64,000 bases of DNA, taken from the NCBI GenBank assembly GCA_024362935.1, contig JANCRA010000014.1, positions 7,333,258 to 7,397,257 of the forward strand, read 5' to 3'. Numbering within the stretch: position 1 is the stretch's first letter; each line of letters opens with the position of its first letter. Below are positions 61,286 to 64,000 of the stretch, in pieces. The stretch comes from Setophaga petechia. Its lineage: Eukaryota > Chordata > Aves > Passeriformes > Parulidae. The notes below the pieces were generated by a model. It did no database searches and had not been told where the DNA came from. It saw only the letters and a program-made list of their open reading frames with translations. The translations under genes were made by a program, and so were the position numbers.

Positions 61286-61440
61286 GGCCGCGCGGCCCGG
61301 AACGGGAAGCGGCGCCCGGCAGCGCCACCTCCGGGGCGGGCCCGGCTGCCGGCCCTCCCCATCCCGCCCCAACCCCAATCCCAATCCTAATCCTAATCCT
61401 CGTCTTTATTGCCCGCCCTATCCCTCTACCCAACCCCGCC
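61200..61440 (-). promoter_or_regulatory. ACD: CpG-island promoter of ACD
   Basis: A dense CpG block (cccgccgccagccccggg, cagcggccgccgccgcc, gcgcggcccggaacggg) covers ACD coding exon 1 and its upstream side. A TATA box is absent. On the coding strand, 78-115 bases upstream of the ATG, lies a G-rich telomere-like run. In human this promoter is shared with PARD6A on the other side; no such exon is seen here. Confidence 0.65.
61363..61402 (-). repeat. Telomere-like G-rich hexamers with G-quadruplex pattern
   Basis: On the minus strand (ACD coding strand) the run reads three AGGATT units, one GGGATT, one GGGGTT and GGGGCGGG. The last 20 bases, 61,382-61,363, have four G-runs of 3, 4, 4 and 3 with loops of 3, 2 and 1, which fits the canonical quadruplex pattern. 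Units resemble degenerate TTAGGG/TTGGGG repeats but none is an exact TTAGGG. Confidence 0.75.
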
Positions 61441-61504
61441 GCTTTTCCTGGACATAAACCTCCTCTTCTGGAAGAAGGGTCTGGGAAGATGTCGGAGGTG
61501 TTTC

Positions 61505-61800
61505 CAGATCATAAAGGGGTTACAGGAGAGCCGGGGAGGGACTTTGGGCCCTCTAGCATAAGGGGGAATGGCTTCAAACTGGAAAAAAGAGGCAAATTTA
61601 GATTAGATATGAGGAGGAAATTCTTCCCTGCTAGTGGGGTGAGCCCTGGCACAGGTTGCCCAGAGAAGCTGAGGCTGCCCCATCCCTGGAAGTGTTCAAG
61701 GCCAGGTTGGATGGGGCTCTGGGCTTGAGTGAAGGTGACCCTGACCTGTGGGGTGTTGGAACAACTGGTCCCTTCCAACCCCAGTCATTCCAGGATTCCC
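61505..61800 (+). mobile_element. CR1 LINE 3' end
   Basis: In sense orientation it shows 'ggaatggcttcaaactggaa', 'atttagattagatatgagga', 'ctggaagtgttcaaggccag' and the terminal 'tggtcccttccaaccccagt'. It lies just upstream of the ACD CpG island. It is a younger-looking copy than the one near 1.3 kb. Confidence 0.93.
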
Positions 61801-62340
61801 CATGCTTTGGCACACTCTGTAGTACAGTTTGTCATTCACACATGATGCCAAACTATCCCTGCAACTCTACCTTGGTTTTATGTTCTTTAGTTTTGGCTCC
61901 AGCTCCAGGTAATCCCAGGGTTTCCCCAGATGGTTGCCCATGGGAAGAGGCATCCTGCCACAACAGCCTTGCCCATCCTTTATCTCATGTTAAGGTATCA
62001 AACCCACTTCATCAAGTCTGTCAAATAACCTGGGAAATGTTCTCGCTGAAGGGATGGCAAATTCCTGCCCTCACCCAGTTCAGCTGTGACTTGGGGCAGT
62101 CAGTGCCTTCCATCCCCGTGTCAGAGGCGGTGGTTCCGTCAGTGGGCTGACACTGAGGGCAGTGGAATGGCACAGCAAGATGGATATAATTGTCACCCTG
62201 TATTTGGTTTGCATGGCCAGGTTTTGGTGAGGGTGGGCCTTCTGGGGAAGCTGCCAGGAGCCTCCTCCATGTCCAGCAGAGCCAGGGGCAGACGTGTTGC
62301 TGGCCAAGGCCAAACCCTTCAGCCACAGTGGTAACACTTC
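61801..62340. other. Non-coding DNA between CR1 and LTR-like repeat
   Basis: No gene, splice-consistent coding stretch or known repeat was recognised. Open frames are short and occur on both strands. Confidence 0.5.
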
Positions 62341-63062
62341 TGTGATAACATATTTAAGAAGAAAACAAAAAAGTTATTGTGCAGATGTAATTGCAGCCAG
62401 AGAAGAGTGGAGCGAGAATATGTGAGGGGAGTAGCTCTGCAGACACCAAGGTCAGTGCGCAGGGAGGGGGAGGAGGTGCTCCAGGCACTGGAGCTGAGAT
62501 CCTCTTGCAGCCCATGGTGCAGCCATGCCTGTGCCTGAAGGACTGCGCCCCAGGGAAGGGTGATCCATGTTGCAGCAGTTTGTGGAGAACTCTTGCCCAG
62601 GAGATGGACTTACATTGGAGAAGTTGATGGAGAACTGTCTCCCATGGGAGGGACCCCATGCTGGAGCAGGGGAAGGACTCCAACTCTTCTCCGTGAGAGT
62701 AGCAGCAGGGAAAACATGTGATGAACTGATCAAAACCCCCATTCCCTGCCTCCCTGCACTGCTGAGCAGAGGGACGTAGAGCTGGGAAAAAGGGAGTGGT
62801 GGAGGGGAGGTATTTTTAAGATTTATCTTACTTCTCATTATCCTGCTCTGATTTTGTTAGTAACAAATTCAGTTAATATGCCCAGTTTGAGATTGTTTTG
62901 CCTGTGATGGTATTTGGAGAGTGATCTCTCCTGGACCTTATCTCGACTCATGAACCTTTGTTACATTTTTTCTCTCCCCTGTCCAGTTGCAGAGGGAAGT
63001 GATAGAGAGGCTTTGGTGAATGTGAGGCATCCAGCCAGGGTCAACTCACCACACACACAGAA
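62341..63062 (+). mobile_element. LTR-like repeat, probable solo LTR of an avian endogenous retrovirus
   Basis: The stretch matches a repeat family I know to be common in bird genomes: phrases such as 'ggagaactgtctcccatggg', 'ccccatgctggagcagggga', 'tttctctcccctgtccag' and 'atccagccagggtcaactca' occur in the usual order. A possible LTR start is TG at 62,341 and a possible end CA near 63,056, but I could not find a convincing target-site duplication. No viral coding region is present. The family name and class are not certain from memory. Confidence 0.6.
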
Positions 63063-63387
63063 GAGTAGGCAGCAGGGTTTGCTCTTACTGACAAAAGCTG
63101 ATTTATTTGGAAAAGTTGCATTTGGATGGAGGATCAGATCACCTGAACATGACAGCTCATCATTGTCCAGTTGCAAAGCAAATTTGGAGCAGCATCTCCA
63201 GCTGCAGGAGAGGTTCTACAAGCTTATGCACCCTAGTCCTGCCCAATCACATCCCACATAAGTGGTTATTAATTATTTTAAACTACCTACACAACATCTC
63301 TGAACTGTCTTAAATGTGTGTATTCGACTGTTGCAAATGGTCTGTGCAGTTTGAGTGATGCTGCAGCAGGAACCAGCTGGGGAGGCC
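63063..63387. other. Non-coding DNA after the LTR-like repeat
   Basis: No gene or repeat was recognised. It might include the remaining end of the LTR-like element, whose right border is not sharp. Confidence 0.4.
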
Positions 63388-63500
63388 ATGGAATCATAGA
63401 ATCAGAGAATAATTTCTCTTTATTTCAGGAGAAGACCCCTAAGACCACCAAGTACAATCCATCCATCATCCATCAGATGCCCAGACCCTCCTTGCAGGGT
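63388..63500 (-). mobile_element. Short old CR1 3' fragment
   Basis: The plus strand shows 'aatcatagaatcagagaata' followed after a gap by 'aagaccaccaagtacaatcc', the reversed terminal microsatellite and the following block of an older CR1 subfamily. The part between is diverged. Confidence 0.55.
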
Positions 63501-63782
63501 GGGGATACATGGAAACAGGCAGGTCCTGGTTCTCCATTGACTTTAGGTGCAACAGGAGCTCCTGGGGGATGATTCTATAATTCAGTGATCCTCAGGCCTG
63601 TCCAAAGCTCCACCAGCCAGATGCTTTCCTGGGAGTTCAGTCCATCAATTGGTTCAGTCTGTACTGCAGGAAAGAGCTGGACCACCCTGGGGCTGGATGT
63701 GCACCTGCAGTGTGTGTGCCTGGGCACGGCCCTGGCTCCCAGCTGCACCAAAGTCACACCCAGGGGCAAACCTGAATTTTAT

Positions 63783-63965
63783 CATAGCATCACAGAGCCA
63801 TAGTTTGGGCTGGAAAGGATGTTAAAGACCATCTAGTTCCAACCCCCCTGAACAAGTAGGGATGCCTTACACTAGACCAGGTTGCTCTAGACCAGGTTGC
63901 TCAGAAGCCCATGCTGTCTGTCCATGAACACTTCCAGGGGTGGGGCAGGGATTATCCTTCTATCA
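63783..63965 (-). mobile_element. CR1 LINE 3' end
   Basis: The plus strand reads 'atagcatcacagagccatag', 'gtttgggctggaaaggatgt', 'aagaccatctagttccaacc' and 'gaacacttccaggggtgggg', the complement of a CR1 terminus. A short internal duplication of 'ctagaccaggttgctc' is seen near 63,872-63,903. Confidence 0.9.
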
Positions 63966-64000
63966 CACTTAAATATTATAGGTGCTGTTAGAGCAGACTC

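Overview
The window is vertebrate genomic DNA, almost certainly from a bird. It carries CR1 LINE fragments with the 3' end typical of avian CR1, compact GC-rich introns, GC-rich minisatellites and an LTR-like interspersed repeat. All three protein genes are single-copy vertebrate genes in the order CTCF (+), CARMIL2 (+), ACD (-). This matches the order I know from human 16q22.1. I see no operons, phage, CRISPR or other prokaryotic features. Exon coordinates were worked out by hand from homology, GT/AG borders and reading-phase continuity.

Layout. Bases 1-12,813 are AT-rich, non-coding DNA upstream of the CTCF start codon. They hold two CR1 fragments, a ~45-bp GC-rich minisatellite and a CpG-rich block near 10.1-10.3 kb that contains a good CTCF-like motif. 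CTCF coding exons run from 12,826 to 24,323 (10 coding exons, 728 aa, intact). Bases 24,324-30,755 hold the CTCF 3'UTR, a ~1-kb CR1 and then the CpG-rich CARMIL2 promoter. CARMIL2 coding exons run from 30,756 to 52,992 (about 43 coding exons, model of 1,579 aa). ACD, encoding the shelterin protein TPP1, runs on the minus strand from 61,285 to 54,054 (14 coding exons, 641 aa). CARMIL2 and ACD converge, with about 1.06 kb between their stop codons. From 61.5 kb to the end there are only CR1 fragments and an LTR-like repeat.

Functionally the three genes are neighbours by conserved synteny, not parts of one pathway. CTCF is the 11-zinc-finger architectural DNA-binding protein. CARMIL2 is a leucine-rich-repeat regulator of actin capping protein that in mammals is needed for T-cell co-stimulation. 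TPP1 bridges POT1 and TIN2 at telomeres and recruits telomerase.

I did not find an undescribed biological system. The observations most worth a second look are a telomere-like G-rich hexamer run with a G-quadruplex pattern just upstream of the ACD start codon, CTCF-like motifs inside the CTCF locus, stop-free multiple-of-three introns in CARMIL2, an uncertain extra exon block in CARMIL2, and lineage-specific changes in ACD.
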